Of a stretch of 64,000 nt of DNA, positions 35,901-46,393 are shown piece after piece; the stretch's first letter is position 1; each line of letters opens with the position of its first letter. Origin of the DNA: Azospirillaceae bacterium (GTDB taxonomy: Bacteria; Pseudomonadota; Alphaproteobacteria; Azospirillales; Azospirillaceae). The notes beneath the pieces are model-generated. The model saw only the letters and a list, made by a program, of their open reading frames with translations, was not told where the DNA came from and did not search any database. The translations under genes were made by a program, and so were the position numbers. The stretch is taken from positions 1 through 64,000 of the forward strand of contig DASQNC010000015.1 of assembly GCA_035645145.1 (NCBI GenBank). Direction: 5' to 3'.

Positions 35901-36683
35901 TTATTGCGCGGTCCAGGCTCCGTCGATCGTCATGGATGCGCCGGTGATCTGCCGTGCCGCATCGGAGCACAGGAACACCGCCAAGCCGCCGATCTCCTCG
36001 GGCCGGACGAACTCCTTGGACGGCATCTTTTCGGACAGCAGCTCGACCGCCGCGTCCTCCTTGGACAGGCCCTTCCGCTCGGCGAGCGCGTCCACCTGCT
36101 TTTGAACCAGCGGCGTCAGCACCCAACCGGGGCAGATGGCGTTGCAGGTCACGCCGGTGCCGGCCGTCTCCAGCGCCGTGACCTTCGTCAGGCCGACGAC
36201 GCCGTGCTTGGCCGCCACATAGGCGGACTTGTTCACGCTGGCCACCAGTCCGTGGACCGAGGCGATGTTGATGACACGGCCCCAGCCCCGCGCGGTCATC
36301 AGCGGCAGCGCCTTTCGCGTCAGGAAGAAGACCGAATTCAGGTTGGTCCCGATCACCGCATGCCAGCGGTCGACGGGGAACTCCGGAACCGACGCCGTGT
36401 GCTGGATGCCCGCGTTGTTCACCAGGATATCGACGCTGCCGAACGCCTCCACCGCCGCGTCGATCATGGCCGCGCAGGCTTTCTCGTCCGAGACGTCGGC
36501 GTCGAAGTGCCGGACGGGCCCCTTGCCCGCGGCTTCCACCGTGCGGATGGCCTCCTGGATTTGGTCGGGCGAACCGAACCCGTTCAGCATCACGGCTGCG
36601 CCCTGCTGGGCCAGTGCCTGCGCGATACCCAAGCCGATTCCGCTGGTCGAACCGGTGACCACCGCTGCCTTGCCGCTCAGCAT
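35901..36683 (-). CDS. bdhA: 3-hydroxybutyrate dehydrogenase
   Basis: Encodes 260 residues from ATG 36683 with AAAGGAAA upstream. It is a short-chain dehydrogenase: cofactor motif TGSTSGIGLG (10-19), NNAG (89-92) and catalytic S142, Y155 and K159 (ASVHGL, SAYVAAKHG). High similarity to the BdhA pattern (HTASVPEFPVDRW, FLCSDAARQITGASMTIDG) points to oxidation of (R)-3-hydroxybutyrate to acetoacetate with NAD+, a step in polyhydroxybutyrate use. It lies downstream of the AsmA gene on the same strand. Confidence 0.92.
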   Translation of the reverse strand: MLSGKAAVVTGSTSGIGLGIAQALAQQGAAVMLNGFGSPDQIQEAIRTVEAAGKGPVRHFDADVSDEKACAAMIDAAVEAFGSVDILVNNAGIQHTASVPEFPVDRWHAVIGTNLNSVFFLTRKALPLMTARGWGRVINIASVHGLVASVNKSAYVAAKHGVVGLTKVTALETAGTGVTCNAICPGWVLTPLVQKQVDALAERKGLSKEDAAVELLSEKMPSKEFVRPEEIGGLAVFLCSDAARQITGASMTIDGAWTAQ

Positions 36684-36763
36684 TTGCCGTTTCCTTTCCC
36701 TGGAAGCCCGGACCTGCCGGTGTGTTAGCCGGAAACGCCCCGGCCGCCAATCGTCCGGATGCG

Positions 36764-39700
36764 TCAGCGGACGAGGCTGCGGAGAAGGTTCTGGATCGGA
36801 TCCCCCGTCGGGGCGGCGGGGGACGGATTGGCAGGGATGGGGGCGGCCGGTGTCGGCGCAGCGGGTGCGGGGGCCGCAGGGGGTGCGGCCCCAGGTGGCG
36901 CAGGGGGCGGCGCTGGTTGGGCGGGTTGGATCGTCTGGATCCGGGGTTGCGGGGCGGCCTGGGGTGGAGGCATCGTCGGTGCCTGGACCGCGGGCGCCGC
37001 CGGACCCGGCGGGGGCTGACGCTGCCGCAGGCGCTCGGCCAGATCGGTCTGCAGGGTGGCCACGTCGAGGACGCGGCGCGGCTGGCCGACCGGGCCAGCC
37101 AGGGCCAAGCCGAATGGCGGCGCATCGCCGGCCGGGTCGATGCTCGCCCCCAGATCGATCGACCAGCGCGGCAGGTCGATGGCGCCCTTCGCCTCCACTC
37201 GGAAGCCGGCAGCCGCGATGCGAAGATCCTCGGTGCGGACGATGCCGGTCTCGATGCGGACATTCGCGTCGAACCGGCTGAAGCGGGTGCTGCCGGCGGC
37301 GACCGCACGGTCCATCCCCGCCAGCAGCGCACGCGGATCCTCGGCCCGCTCCGCCTCGGCGGCCGCGGCCGTCAGGTCGGCACCCAGCAGGGAGCCCTCG
37401 CGCACCCGCACGCGCCCGGTTCCGGACAGGGTACCGACCAGGGCCGCGGGGCTGTTCCCGCGTGCGGTCATGTCCCAATCGGCATCCAACGTCCCGCCGA
37501 CGAGGGTCAACGCCCCGTCCGCCGTCGCATCCCTTGGGGCGGAACCCGGCGCCGTGTCGGGCAACTTGACCCCGGCCAGGGTCAGCTTGGCCGTCACGTC
37601 GGGTTGCGCATCCGGCCCGCCGGCCGCAACCCGTCCGGCGAGACCCACCCGCCCGTCTTGCATGCGCCCGTCCAACTGTTCAAGGACCAGGGTGCCCTCG
37701 TCCAGGGTGGCCGCCAGCGCCGTGTCGGTGAGGACGATCCCATTCCACCGGATTCCGGCGGCGGTCAGCGCCAGCTTCCCGTCGAACGCGCGCAAGCCGT
37801 CGAAGGGCAGCGGGTCGGACCCGAAGGGGGGGCGGCCGGAGATGGGGACCGGGGCGGCCGGGCGCCGGGGGGCCGTCGTCAGACGGTCCATGTCGATGTC
37901 GCTCGCCCGCAGGGTGGCTTCGAACCGGGGCCGCGGTCCGTTCAGGTTGACGGTCGCATCGCCTGCCGCCGTCACCGGTCCGAACTGGCCCTGGATGGCA
38001 TTGAAGGCCCACCGGCCGGTGGGACCGGCCGTGATCTCCGCGAACGCATCCAGGGGCCCCAACCCGCCTTCGGGTCTCCACTCCGGCGCGAACAGGCGCA
38101 CCACGTCCCCCGCCTCCGGCGTCCGCGCACGCAGGCGGACGCCGAGTTCCGGCTGCCCGGGCAGCCCCCGCAGGGTTCCGCCGGCCTCCACCGAGCCACC
38201 CATGGCTTCGACCGACAGATCGATGCGCATCTCCTCGGCCGACCCGCTGATCCGCCCGCCGGCGTCGAATGCCCCAAGACGCGCCAGGGCGGCGGGCGGA
38301 TCCGGCAGCCCGAACGCCCGCCCGAGTGCCGTCGCCCCCTCGCTCCTCAGGGCGAATGCCAAATTCAGACCTTCCAGGCGGTCGAGGTTCGCGATCCTAC
38401 CCTGGACCGATCCGGACAGCCCGGCCCACCTTCCGATGCGCAACTCCGTCAGCGATGCCTCGCCCCGGTTCAGCATTCCATCCAGGACGAGGTCGCGGAA
38501 GACCTGGCCGCGGTACACCAGCTCAGCGGCGGCAACCTCGACATTGGCGTCGAACGCGGCCAGCACGGTCCGGATGTCCGAAAGGCCGGTGTCCGGGGGC
38601 AGATAGGCGTCCAGGTTGAACTGGTCCGCATCCAGCCGCAGCCCGATGCCGGTCCGGTCCCCCCGGGTCACCGCCATGCCGCCCCGCAGCCTTGTGGTGT
38701 CCACCGTCAGATCCGCATCCCTGACCTGGAAATCGTCCGGCGTCCCCTCGACCTGGGCCGACACCGACAGGCGGTTCAAGCGGTCCGTGGGCACGCCCGT
38801 CGGTTCGATGCCAAGCCATTGCAGCAGCGCACGCAGATTGTCGGCGCTGCCGTCGATGCGGCCCCGCACGCGAGGGGTCCCGCCATCGGCAGTGACGACA
38901 CCCGTCGCAGACACGGTGGCCGCCCCCGGCAGTTGGGCGGACAGCCGGTTGACCGCCAGCGTCCCGTCCCCGCCCAGGCTGGCGGACAGGCGCATCTGGC
39001 GCACGAGTTGACCGCCCACCGGGACGGCCTCCGCCGTGAGTTCCACCGATCCGGTGGCATGGGGCAGGGCGAAACCACCATCGCGCCCGGTGACGGCGCC
39101 GCCGGTTGCCGCGTCCGCCAATCCGGCCAGGGCCGCCGCGTCGATTCGGTTCAGCGACAGGACCGCGTCGACCTTTGGGCGGCCGTCCGGGCCGCGCGGC
39201 ACGATCGTCGCCGACCCGCTGCCCCGACCTTCACCCAGTTGCAATTCCATATCGGACAGGCGCAGCGCGTCGGTGCCGCCGGTGACGGTTGCGCGGGCGG
39301 AATAGGGCTGGGCCATTGTGCCGACCCGCTCGGCGTCGGCGATGCCGAGGGCTGCCAGCAACCCGTCGAGTTGGGGGCCTTCGATGCGCAGATCGCCTTG
39401 CAGCCGCACGCCCCCCGCGGCCGCGGCCAGGCCGGCGAACCGGACGGTGCCGGCACCGCCCGCGACCAGGACCGAGGCCCGTGCCGGCAGTGCGCCCGCC
39501 TCGGTGGCTCGTCCGGTCGAGAGTTCCACCCGCACCGGCACCTCCCGGTAGGTGGCGGTCGCCAGCATCCGGAACGGGCCGGCCAGGCTGCCGGCGGACA
39601 CCTCGCCCGCCAGATCGCCGATCCGGTCCACCTCGTGGCCTTGCGCGTCCAGCCACACGACGGTGCCGCCACGAACCAGGACGTTTTCCAGCCGCACATC

Positions 39701-40141
39701 GTCGGCGGACCAGCCGTCCCCGGTGCCGGTGCGTGGCGCCTGCGGGGCCGCCGCAAGCGACCCGGTTGCGGGCGGACCCGGTGGGGAGGGCAGGACCAGC
39801 ACCGGGTCCACCAGTTCCACCGTCTCGACCCGGACCCGTTGGCTCAAAAGCGGAAGCAGCGCCACCGCGGCCTGCGCCCGTGCGACGCGCAGCAGGTCCG
39901 GGCCACCGCCGGGGCCGGGACCGATGCGCAGGCCGTCCACCTCGGCCGATGGCGTGGGCAGCAGGCGCAGGCGCAGATCCCCGTCGATCGACACCGGCCG
40001 CCCGGTCGCCGCAGCCACCCGCGCGGCGATGTCGTCCTTGTACCGCGACCAGTCGATGAACAGCGGGGCCACCGCGGCCGTCCCGAGGAACAGGACGAAC
40101 AGAACAAGGAGCGCGACGAAAAACCTTCTCAAACCCTGCAC
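36764..40141 (-). CDS. AsmA-family protein
   Basis: Encodes about 1125 residues from GTG 40141; ATG 40246 would add 35 residues. An N-terminal membrane helix (RRFFVALLVLFVLFLGTAAV) is followed by DWSRYKDDIAARVAAATGRP, the classic AsmA opening, and a very long beta-rich periplasmic region with repeated short strands. A Pro/Ala-rich tail (about the last 90 residues) ends in IQNLLRSLVR. AsmA-like proteins are thought to bridge inner and outer membranes and move phospholipids; this one is large for the AsmA subgroup. Confidence 0.88.
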   Translation of the reverse strand: MQGLRRFFVALLVLFVLFLGTAAVAPLFIDWSRYKDDIAARVAAATGRPVSIDGDLRLRLLPTPSAEVDGLRIGPGPGGGPDLLRVARAQAAVALLPLLSQRVRVETVELVDPVLVLPSPPGPPATGSLAAAPQAPRTGTGDGWSADDVRLENVLVRGGTVVWLDAQGHEVDRIGDLAGEVSAGSLAGPFRMLATATYREVPVRVELSTGRATEAGALPARASVLVAGGAGTVRFAGLAAAAGGVRLQGDLRIEGPQLDGLLAALGIADAERVGTMAQPYSARATVTGGTDALRLSDMELQLGEGRGSGSATIVPRGPDGRPKVDAVLSLNRIDAAALAGLADAATGGAVTGRDGGFALPHATGSVELTAEAVPVGGQLVRQMRLSASLGGDGTLAVNRLSAQLPGAATVSATGVVTADGGTPRVRGRIDGSADNLRALLQWLGIEPTGVPTDRLNRLSVSAQVEGTPDDFQVRDADLTVDTTRLRGGMAVTRGDRTGIGLRLDADQFNLDAYLPPDTGLSDIRTVLAAFDANVEVAAAELVYRGQVFRDLVLDGMLNRGEASLTELRIGRWAGLSGSVQGRIANLDRLEGLNLAFALRSEGATALGRAFGLPDPPAALARLGAFDAGGRISGSAEEMRIDLSVEAMGGSVEAGGTLRGLPGQPELGVRLRARTPEAGDVVRLFAPEWRPEGGLGPLDAFAEITAGPTGRWAFNAIQGQFGPVTAAGDATVNLNGPRPRFEATLRASDIDMDRLTTAPRRPAAPVPISGRPPFGSDPLPFDGLRAFDGKLALTAAGIRWNGIVLTDTALAATLDEGTLVLEQLDGRMQDGRVGLAGRVAAGGPDAQPDVTAKLTLAGVKLPDTAPGSAPRDATADGALTLVGGTLDADWDMTARGNSPAALVGTLSGTGRVRVREGSLLGADLTAAAAEAERAEDPRALLAGMDRAVAAGSTRFSRFDANVRIETGIVRTEDLRIAAAGFRVEAKGAIDLPRWSIDLGASIDPAGDAPPFGLALAGPVGQPRRVLDVATLQTDLAERLRQRQPPPGPAAPAVQAPTMPPPQAAPQPRIQTIQPAQPAPPPAPPGAAPPAAPAPAAPTPAAPIPANPSPAAPTGDPIQNLLRSLVR

Positions 40142-40281
40142 CCCCGAAACCCGCGTGGACGCAAACCTGCCATGGGGCCGCCTTGCCGTCGCCAACCTTT
40201 CCGCTACGCTATCCGCCGAAGCGGCCGGCGCATGCTGGGACGGCATTGCGGCGGCAAAGGGGCGCGCGGAAGGGGGCCGGC

Positions 40282-40470
40282 ATGGGCGACGTCATCAACC
40301 TTAATCAGATGCGGAAGGTGCGCGCACGCAAGCAGAAGGAGACGCAGGCCGCCGCCAACCGGGTCAGGTTTGGCCGGACACGCGCGGAAAAGGAAAGGAC
40401 CGAGGCGGAGGCCGAATTGCAGCGCAGCCGCCACGACGGCGCCAGGATCGAGGACAAGCCCGAGGAGTGA
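40282..40470 (+). CDS. DUF4169 small protein
   Basis: Encodes 62 residues starting MGDVINLNQMRKVRARKQKE, the conserved opening of DUF4169, a family of short basic alphaproteobacterial proteins of unknown function. The sequence is highly charged (Lys, Arg, Glu) and likely helical. AGGGGG lies upstream of the ATG. It is divergent from the AsmA gene and followed by a hairpin. Confidence 0.85.
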   Translation: MGDVINLNQMRKVRARKQKETQAAANRVRFGRTRAEKERTEAEAELQRSRHDGARIEDKPEE

Positions 40471-40492
40471 GGCAGCCGGTCCCGACGGTACG

Positions 40493-40519
40493 GGGAACCC
40501 CGGCAGCGCCGGGGTTCCC
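40493..40519. terminator. Hairpin between DUF4169 and chemoreceptor genes
   Basis: A perfect 12-bp stem (40493-40504 with 40508-40519) with a 3-nt loop lies between two convergent genes. No T run is present on either side, but the position and strength suggest a shared bidirectional terminator. Confidence 0.6.
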
Positions 40520-40533
40520 TCCGCCCGGCGCGG

Positions 40534-43374
40534 TCAGCTCGCCCGGATCCTGCCCAGGAAATCGTTGACCGACAGCCGCAGCGTCTCGGTCTGGTTGGCG
40601 ACGTCCTCGGCCGCCCGCAGGACCTCCGCGGCGCTGGCGCCCGTCTGACCGGCGGCCGCCGTGACCTCCACGATGTTGCTCGAGACTTCCTGCGTGCCGT
40701 GGGCCGCCTGCTGGACGTTGCGGGTGATCTCCTGGGTGGCGGCGCCCTGTTCCTCCATGGCGGCCGCGACGGCGGTGATCGTTCCCTCGATGCGGAGAAT
40801 GGTGTCCGAGATCGCGCGGATCTCCGCCGCGGTGTCGTGGGTCTGCGATTGCATCTCGCCGATCTGGGCGGCGATCTCCTCGGTTGCCCTGGCGGTCTGG
40901 GCGGCGAGGTTCTTGACCTCGGATGCCACCACCGCGAAGCCCTTGCCGGCCTCGCCGGCGCGTGCGGCCTCGATCGTCGCGTTGAGCGCCAGAAGATTGG
41001 TCTGGCGGGCAATGCCGTTGATCAGTTCCACCACTTCCCCGATCCGGCGTGCGGCCTCGGTCAGGCTTTCCACCCGCTGATTGGTGCGGTTGGCCTCCGA
41101 CGCCGCGGTCTGGGCGATGCGCGCGCTGTCCGAGATGCGGCGGTTGATCTCCTGGATGGATGCCGTCAGCTCCTCCGCCGCCGCCGCGACGGTCTGGACG
41201 TTTCCGGTCGCCTGCTCGGACGCGGACGCCACCTGGAGCGAACGTGCGCTGGTGCTTTCCGCGACCGATGCCATCACCCCGGCATCCCGCCGCATCGCCG
41301 CGGCGGCCTCGCCGACGTTTTGGATCACCGCGGACACGGTGGTCTCCAGGCCGCCGGCCAGTTCGTCCAGCGCCGCCTTGCGCTCCAGCCGGGCGCGTTC
41401 GCGTGCCTCGGCCTGTTCGGCTTCCAGCCGTGCAACCGCCGCCGCGTTCTCCTTGAAGACCAGGACCGTCGCCGCCATCGCGCCGATCTCGTCACGGCGG
41501 CCGACGCCGGGCACCTCGACGGTCAAGTCACCCTCGGCCAACCGGCGCATGGCACGGGTCAGCGCCGTCACCGGGCGTGCGATGCCGCGCCCGATCACCA
41601 GCGAGACCGCGATGCCCGCGGCAAGCGCAGCAACGGCGCCGCCGCCCAGTGTCCAGATGCTCTGGGCCTCCACCGCCTCCATGCGGGCCATCTGACCGGC
41701 GGACAGGCCATCCACGACCCCGTTCACGGTTCCGGCGGCGGTGCCCATGGCCGCGGCGGCGGCCGCGCGTTCGGCGTTCAGGCGGACCAGATCGGAAAAT
41801 GCGGCCTGTATCGTGCCGATGGCGGCGGGAACCTGATCCAGCCGGGCCCGGTCCAGGTCGTCGGTCGCCGCCGCGACCGCCTTTTCGGCCGCCGCGAGCG
41901 TCGCCGCGGTGGCGCGCTCCACCTCCTGCGCGGCGTAGGTGTTCGGGGTCATCTGGTAGTCGCGTTCGAGAACCCGGATCTCCATGGCCGAACGGGTCAG
42001 GACCGCCGCCGCGTCGCGCAGCGCCGTCGCACGGTTCAGGATGTCCTGCTGGGCCTCGGCCGCGGCCTGTGCGGCCGAGGCCCGGGCGTTCAGCTCGTCG
42101 ACGATGGCATGTGCCCCGTCCATCAGACCGGCGAGTTCCATGGCCCGCGTCTGCGCCAACAGCAGCATCTCGCCATCCGCCGCGTGGCGGTCGCCTTCGG
42201 CCTTGAACAACCGTTTCAGCGCGCCGCTGTACTGGGCGACCGCCCGGCGGACCTGGGAGGCGATGGCCCGCTCCATGACCGTCGTGACCTGCGCGTCGAG
42301 GTCGGGCACCAGCTCGCCGGCCGTCTTGATCGCGTTCAGCGCGATTTCGCTGTGGGTGTCCTGTCCGCCGAGGCGGAAGGATTTTTCCGCGGAGTCGGCC
42401 TGCATCACGGCCTGGGCGATCCGTCGGACCAGGTCGATCCGGCTGACCTCCGCTTCGACCCGGGATGCCTGCCGGCTTGCATCGCGCAGGGCTTCGTTCA
42501 TCGATGCCCGCGCGCGGGTTTCGATCTTCTCCAGCGCTTGTGCGACGTCCAATGCCGCACTGTTCAACTCCTCGGCGCTGCCCCGGGAAACGGCGCCCGC
42601 CTCGATCCGCCGGGCGTTGGCCGCGACCATGGTCTCGAAACCATCCGCGAACGTCGCGATCGCGTCGGCGAACATCTGGACGGCCGGGCCCTGGGGGCTA
42701 TCCGCCGTCAGGCCGGCAAGCGTCCGGGCATCCCCGGCCACCGCCTGCAAGGCTTCCTGCGCCGCCTTGGCCATGCCCGGATCGCGGCTTCGCATGAAGG
42801 CCGCTTCCGGTTCGCGTGCCAGCAGCAGGCGGGATGTCATGCGCTCGGCCACGCTGGTGACCTGTTCGACCGCGCGGCGTTCCTGGTTCGCTTTCCCCAC
42901 CGTGGCGGATGCTTCGGCATACCGCTGTTCCTGGCGGGCCGAGATGGCCGCGGCGAGTTCGACCAGGCGCTGGACCCGGTTGTTCAGGGTGTCCGAAAGA
43001 TCGCGGGACTGCCCGTGGATTTCGACACTCCTGCCGAACGCCTCGTCGTACGCGGCGGCGGCCGACCGGACCGTGGCAAGCAGGGCCGCGAGTTCCGAGT
43101 CGTTGGCGGCTGCATCGGCCAGCGCCTCCGCGGCCGCGCGGAGGTCGGCAATGGTGGTGCGGACCCGGTCGGCGGCGTCTTCCGCCCCGGTGCGTCCGAA
43201 CTCCGCCTCCGACATGCGCGCATGGGACAGCAGGTCGGCGATCCGTCCGGCCTGGGCGTTGACGCGCACACCCCCGGCGAAGGTGGACAACCCGAGCCAG
43301 CCGGCCGCCGCGACCATCAGGGTCAGCAGAAGCCCGACCGCGTAGCCAAGCCCGATGCGTTTCGCGATACCCAT
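40534..43374 (-). CDS. Methyl-accepting chemotaxis protein with large sensor domain
   Basis: Encodes 946 residues from ATG 43374 with GAGGGGAAG upstream. Membrane helix 1 spans about 8-30 and helix 2 about 570-592, leaving a roughly 540-residue, mostly helical periplasmic part. A HAMP domain ([18 protein letters not shown]) and the signalling domain follow; the hairpin tip reads [20 protein letters not shown] and [20 protein letters not shown]. It feeds CheA. No C-terminal CheR-binding pentapeptide is visible. The ligand is unknown, and the sensor is far longer than the usual 120-250 residues. Confidence 0.92.
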   Translation of the reverse strand: MGIAKRIGLGYAVGLLLTLMVAAAGWLGLSTFAGGVRVNAQAGRIADLLSHARMSEAEFGRTGAEDAADRVRTTIADLRAAAEALADAAANDSELAALLATVRSAAAAYDEAFGRSVEIHGQSRDLSDTLNNRVQRLVELAAAISARQEQRYAEASATVGKANQERRAVEQVTSVAERMTSRLLLAREPEAAFMRSRDPGMAKAAQEALQAVAGDARTLAGLTADSPQGPAVQMFADAIATFADGFETMVAANARRIEAGAVSRGSAEELNSAALDVAQALEKIETRARASMNEALRDASRQASRVEAEVSRIDLVRRIAQAVMQADSAEKSFRLGGQDTHSEIALNAIKTAGELVPDLDAQVTTVMERAIASQVRRAVAQYSGALKRLFKAEGDRHAADGEMLLLAQTRAMELAGLMDGAHAIVDELNARASAAQAAAEAQQDILNRATALRDAAAVLTRSAMEIRVLERDYQMTPNTYAAQEVERATAATLAAAEKAVAAATDDLDRARLDQVPAAIGTIQAAFSDLVRLNAERAAAAAAMGTAAGTVNGVVDGLSAGQMARMEAVEAQSIWTLGGGAVAALAAGIAVSLVIGRGIARPVTALTRAMRRLAEGDLTVEVPGVGRRDEIGAMAATVLVFKENAAAVARLEAEQAEARERARLERKAALDELAGGLETTVSAVIQNVGEAAAAMRRDAGVMASVAESTSARSLQVASASEQATGNVQTVAAAAEELTASIQEINRRISDSARIAQTAASEANRTNQRVESLTEAARRIGEVVELINGIARQTNLLALNATIEAARAGEAGKGFAVVASEVKNLAAQTARATEEIAAQIGEMQSQTHDTAAEIRAISDTILRIEGTITAVAAAMEEQGAATQEITRNVQQAAHGTQEVSSNIVEVTAAAGQTGASAAEVLRAAEDVANQTETLRLSVNDFLGRIRAS

Positions 43375-43597
43375 GCTTCCCCTCATCGTCCCGATGCAGA
43401 CCCACCGTCGGATGCGCCCCTTTTGGGCAGGTCCGCACATTAGGGTAAAAGTATCATTAACATGGAATACACCTTTTAAGGGTAGGTCTTTGCGCCCGTT
43501 TGGCCAAGCCGGACGGCCCGGGTCGTGGATCCGCCTCTTCCGAAGGTGTTATGATCGACGTCCGGTTTGATCCGCGCCCTCGATACGGAGCGGGCCC

Positions 43598-44293
43598 TTG
43601 CCCCAGTCGCTGATCCTCCTGAGCACCCTGCGCGAGGGGCCGATCGTTGCCGATTTCCTGGGCCGTCTGGCACCGGGAAAGCCGGTGCGCCTCGCCACCA
43701 CGCGATCGGAACTGGATGCCGCTGTTGCCGCCACGGGTGGCCGGGCCCGGCTGGTCACCTTTTGCAGTACGGTGATCGTGCCCCGCACCGTGTTGGAGGT
43801 GGTGGATGGCCCGTCGTACAACGTGCACCCTGGGCCGCCCACGTATCCGGGCACCTTTCCCGATGTCTGGGCCCTGTACGAGGGGGCCGCCCGTTTCGGC
43901 GCCACACTGCACGTCATGGCCGAGCGGGTGGACGAGGGGCCGGTCGTCGATGTCGAATGGTTCGACATTCCGTCCGGTGCGGACCGGCCGTGGCTTGCGC
44001 TGGAAGCGTTGAAGGCCGCCGTGCAACTGATGCTGCGCTGGGGCGAGGCCCTGGCGCTCGACCCCGCCCCCCTCCCGCCGCACCCCGAACTGCGGTGGTC
44101 CGGCCGCAAGTGGCGGATGGCCGATTTCGATGCGCTGTGCCAAGTCCCGCCCGACGTGTCCGAGGCCGAACTGCGTCGGCGCGAGCGTGCGGTGCTGGGC
44201 GGTGCCAGGGGGGAACTCCGCCTGACGCTGCATGGCCGGACGTTCCGTGCCGAGGCCGAGGACTCCGCTTCCGACCTGTGGCCCTGGAGCTGA
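43598..44293 (+). CDS. Formyltransferase-fold protein
   Basis: Encodes 231 residues starting at TTG 43598 with GGAG seven bases upstream. The motif YNVHPGPPTYPGTFPDVWAL corresponds to the catalytic loop (N-H-P...PG) of methionyl-tRNA or phosphoribosylglycinamide formyltransferases, and LHVMAERVDEGPVVD fits the conserved strand that follows. It lacks the C-terminal tRNA-binding domain of Fmt, so it probably formylates a small molecule such as a sugar nucleotide or another amine. The acceptor is unknown. The next gene encodes propionyl-CoA synthetase. Confidence 0.8.
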   Translation: MPQSLILLSTLREGPIVADFLGRLAPGKPVRLATTRSELDAAVAATGGRARLVTFCSTVIVPRTVLEVVDGPSYNVHPGPPTYPGTFPDVWALYEGAARFGATLHVMAERVDEGPVVDVEWFDIPSGADRPWLALEALKAAVQLMLRWGEALALDPAPLPPHPELRWSGRKWRMADFDALCQVPPDVSEAELRRRERAVLGGARGELRLTLHGRTFRAEAEDSASDLWPWS

Positions 44294-44442
44294 CAGGCGC
44301 GCAGGGCCTTTTCCCGCGGGAGTGCGGGGACGCCCCGACGCGGCATTTGCGCAGCCGGCCTCCCGTCCGCCAATATCGCCGTACAGCGAGAAACGCGGGC
44401 CGGCTGCAACGGCCCGCCGCAAGGGTGAGGGGGGCGGAAGTC

Positions 44443-46347
44443 ATGGCAAACGGTGGCTACCAGGGGGTCTACGATTATTGGCGCCGCGACCCGGAAGCGT
44501 TCTGGGCCGAAGCGGCCGAAGCCATCGGGTGGGAGCGGCGCTGGGATACGGTACTGGACCGGTCACGTCCGCCATTCTACCGCTGGTTCAAGGGCGGCCG
44601 GCTGAACACCTGCTGGAATGCGCTGGACCGCCATGTGGACGGGGGCCGCGCCGATCAGCCGGCGCTCATCTACGACAGCCCGGTCACCGGAACGGTCGCC
44701 ACCTGGACTTACCGCGAACTGCGTGACGCCGTCGCCAGGGTGGCCGGCATGCTCGTCCGCCTGGGCGTGCGCAAGGGCGACCGGGTCGTGATCTACATGC
44801 CGATGATCCCCGAGGCGGCAATGGCGATGCTGGCCTGCGCCCGCATCGGGGCCGTGCATTCGGTGGTGTTCGGCGGCTTTGCGCCGGCGGAGCTGGCGAC
44901 CCGGATCGACGATGCCAAGCCGGTGGTGGTCCTGTCCGCCTCATGCGGGATCGAGGTGAACCGGATCGTCGGCTACAAGCCCATGCTCGATCAGGCCATT
45001 GAAACGGCGCAACACAAGCCGAGCGCCGTCGTGGTCCTCCAGCGCCCGCAGGCCAGGGCCGAACTGAAACCCGGCCGGGACCACGACTGGAACGAGCTGG
45101 TTGCGGCCGCCGCCCCGGTCGACCCGGTCCCGGTGGAGGCCACGGACCCGCTCTACATCCTCTACACGTCGGGCACCACCGGACGGCCCAAGGGGGTGGT
45201 TCGCGACAACGGCGGCTACGCGGTGGCGCTCGCCTGGACCATGCCCAACCACTATGGCATCCGGCCCGGCGATGTGTGGTGGACGGCATCGGACGTCGGC
45301 TGGGTGGTGGGCCACTCCTACATCGTCTACGCGCCGCTGCTGCACGGCGCGACCACCATCCTGTACGAAGGCAAGCCCGTCGGCACCCCGGATGCCGGCG
45401 CCTTCTGGCGGGTGGTTTCCCAGCATCGTGCCGTGGCGCTGTTCACCGCCCCCACCGCCTTTCGCGCCATCAAGCGCGAGGATCCGAATGCCAGGCTCCT
45501 GGACCGCTACGACCTGGGGACGCTGCGCACCTTGTTCCTGGCGGGCGAACGGGCCGATCCCGACACCGTGGAATGGGCCCAGCGGCACCTGAAGGTCCCG
45601 GTGGTGGACCACTGGTGGCAGACCGAGACCGGCTGGCCGATCTGCGGCAATCCCGTCGGGATCGAACGCTTCCCCATCAAGCCGGGATCCTGCACCAAAC
45701 CCATGCCGGGGTGGGACCTGCGGGCACTGGATGCGCAGGGCAACGACGTTCGGCCGGGCGACATCGGTGCGTTGGCCGCCAAGCTGCCGCTGCCCCCGGG
45801 CGCCCTGACGACGCTGTGGCAGGACGAGGAACGCTTCGTCAAATCCTACCTGTCCGATTACCCGGACCACTACACCACGTCCGACGCCGGCTTCATCGAC
45901 GCCGACGGCTACGTCCATGTGATGGCGCGTACGGACGACATCATCAACGTGGCCGGCCACCGCTTGTCGACCGGCGGCATGGAAGAGGTGTTGGCCGCGC
46001 ACCCGGATGTGGCGGAATGCGCGGTGATCGGCGTGCATGACCCGTTGAAGGGCCAGTCGCCGGTGGGTCTGCTGGTGCTGAAGGCCGGCGTTTCCAAGCC
46101 GCACGCCCAGATCGCCGCCGAGGCCGTGGCGCTGGTCCGCGAACGGATCGGGCCGGTGGCGGCGTTCAAGACCGCCGTCGTGGTGGACCGGCTGCCCAAG
46201 ACCCGGTCGGGCAAGATCCTGCGCGGGACCATGGTCAAGATCGCCGACGGCGCGGCGTACAAGGTTCCGCCCACCATCGACGATCCCGCGATCCTGGACG
46301 AGATTGCGGTTGCACTCCGGGAAGCCGGCTACGCGAAGGGGGGCTGA
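44443..46347 (+). CDS. prpE: Propionyl-CoA synthetase (acyl-CoA synthetase)
   Basis: Encodes 634 residues. The AMP-binding motif is YTSGTTGRPKGVV, and the C-terminal catalytic lysine is K591 in KTRSGKILRG, a site controlled by acylation in homologues. SDVGWVVGHSYIVYAPLLHG and WWQTETGWPICGNP are typical of acetyl/propionyl-CoA synthetases of the PrpE branch. It converts propionate, ATP and CoA into propionyl-CoA. The carboxylase subunits for the next step are at 54669 and 60101. Start ATG 44443. Confidence 0.9.
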   Translation: MANGGYQGVYDYWRRDPEAFWAEAAEAIGWERRWDTVLDRSRPPFYRWFKGGRLNTCWNALDRHVDGGRADQPALIYDSPVTGTVATWTYRELRDAVARVAGMLVRLGVRKGDRVVIYMPMIPEAAMAMLACARIGAVHSVVFGGFAPAELATRIDDAKPVVVLSASCGIEVNRIVGYKPMLDQAIETAQHKPSAVVVLQRPQARAELKPGRDHDWNELVAAAAPVDPVPVEATDPLYILYTSGTTGRPKGVVRDNGGYAVALAWTMPNHYGIRPGDVWWTASDVGWVVGHSYIVYAPLLHGATTILYEGKPVGTPDAGAFWRVVSQHRAVALFTAPTAFRAIKREDPNARLLDRYDLGTLRTLFLAGERADPDTVEWAQRHLKVPVVDHWWQTETGWPICGNPVGIERFPIKPGSCTKPMPGWDLRALDAQGNDVRPGDIGALAAKLPLPPGALTTLWQDEERFVKSYLSDYPDHYTTSDAGFIDADGYVHVMARTDDIINVAGHRLSTGGMEEVLAAHPDVAECAVIGVHDPLKGQSPVGLLVLKAGVSKPHAQIAAEAVALVRERIGPVAAFKTAVVVDRLPKTRSGKILRGTMVKIADGAAYKVPPTIDDPAILDEIAVALREAGYAKGG

Positions 46348-46393
46348 GCCCCCCTTCGCCCACTCCCTTCGTCCACCGGGGCACCCGCCGGGC

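Noticed and set aside
36722-40648. Open frame of about 1300 codons on the + strand
   Set aside because: It is antisense to the AsmA gene and has no domain; GC-driven absence of stop codons.
43456-43479. CtrA-type TTAA boxes between the chemoreceptor and formyltransferase genes
   Set aside because: Two TTAA are present but 15 bp apart, not the 7 bp of a CtrA site.
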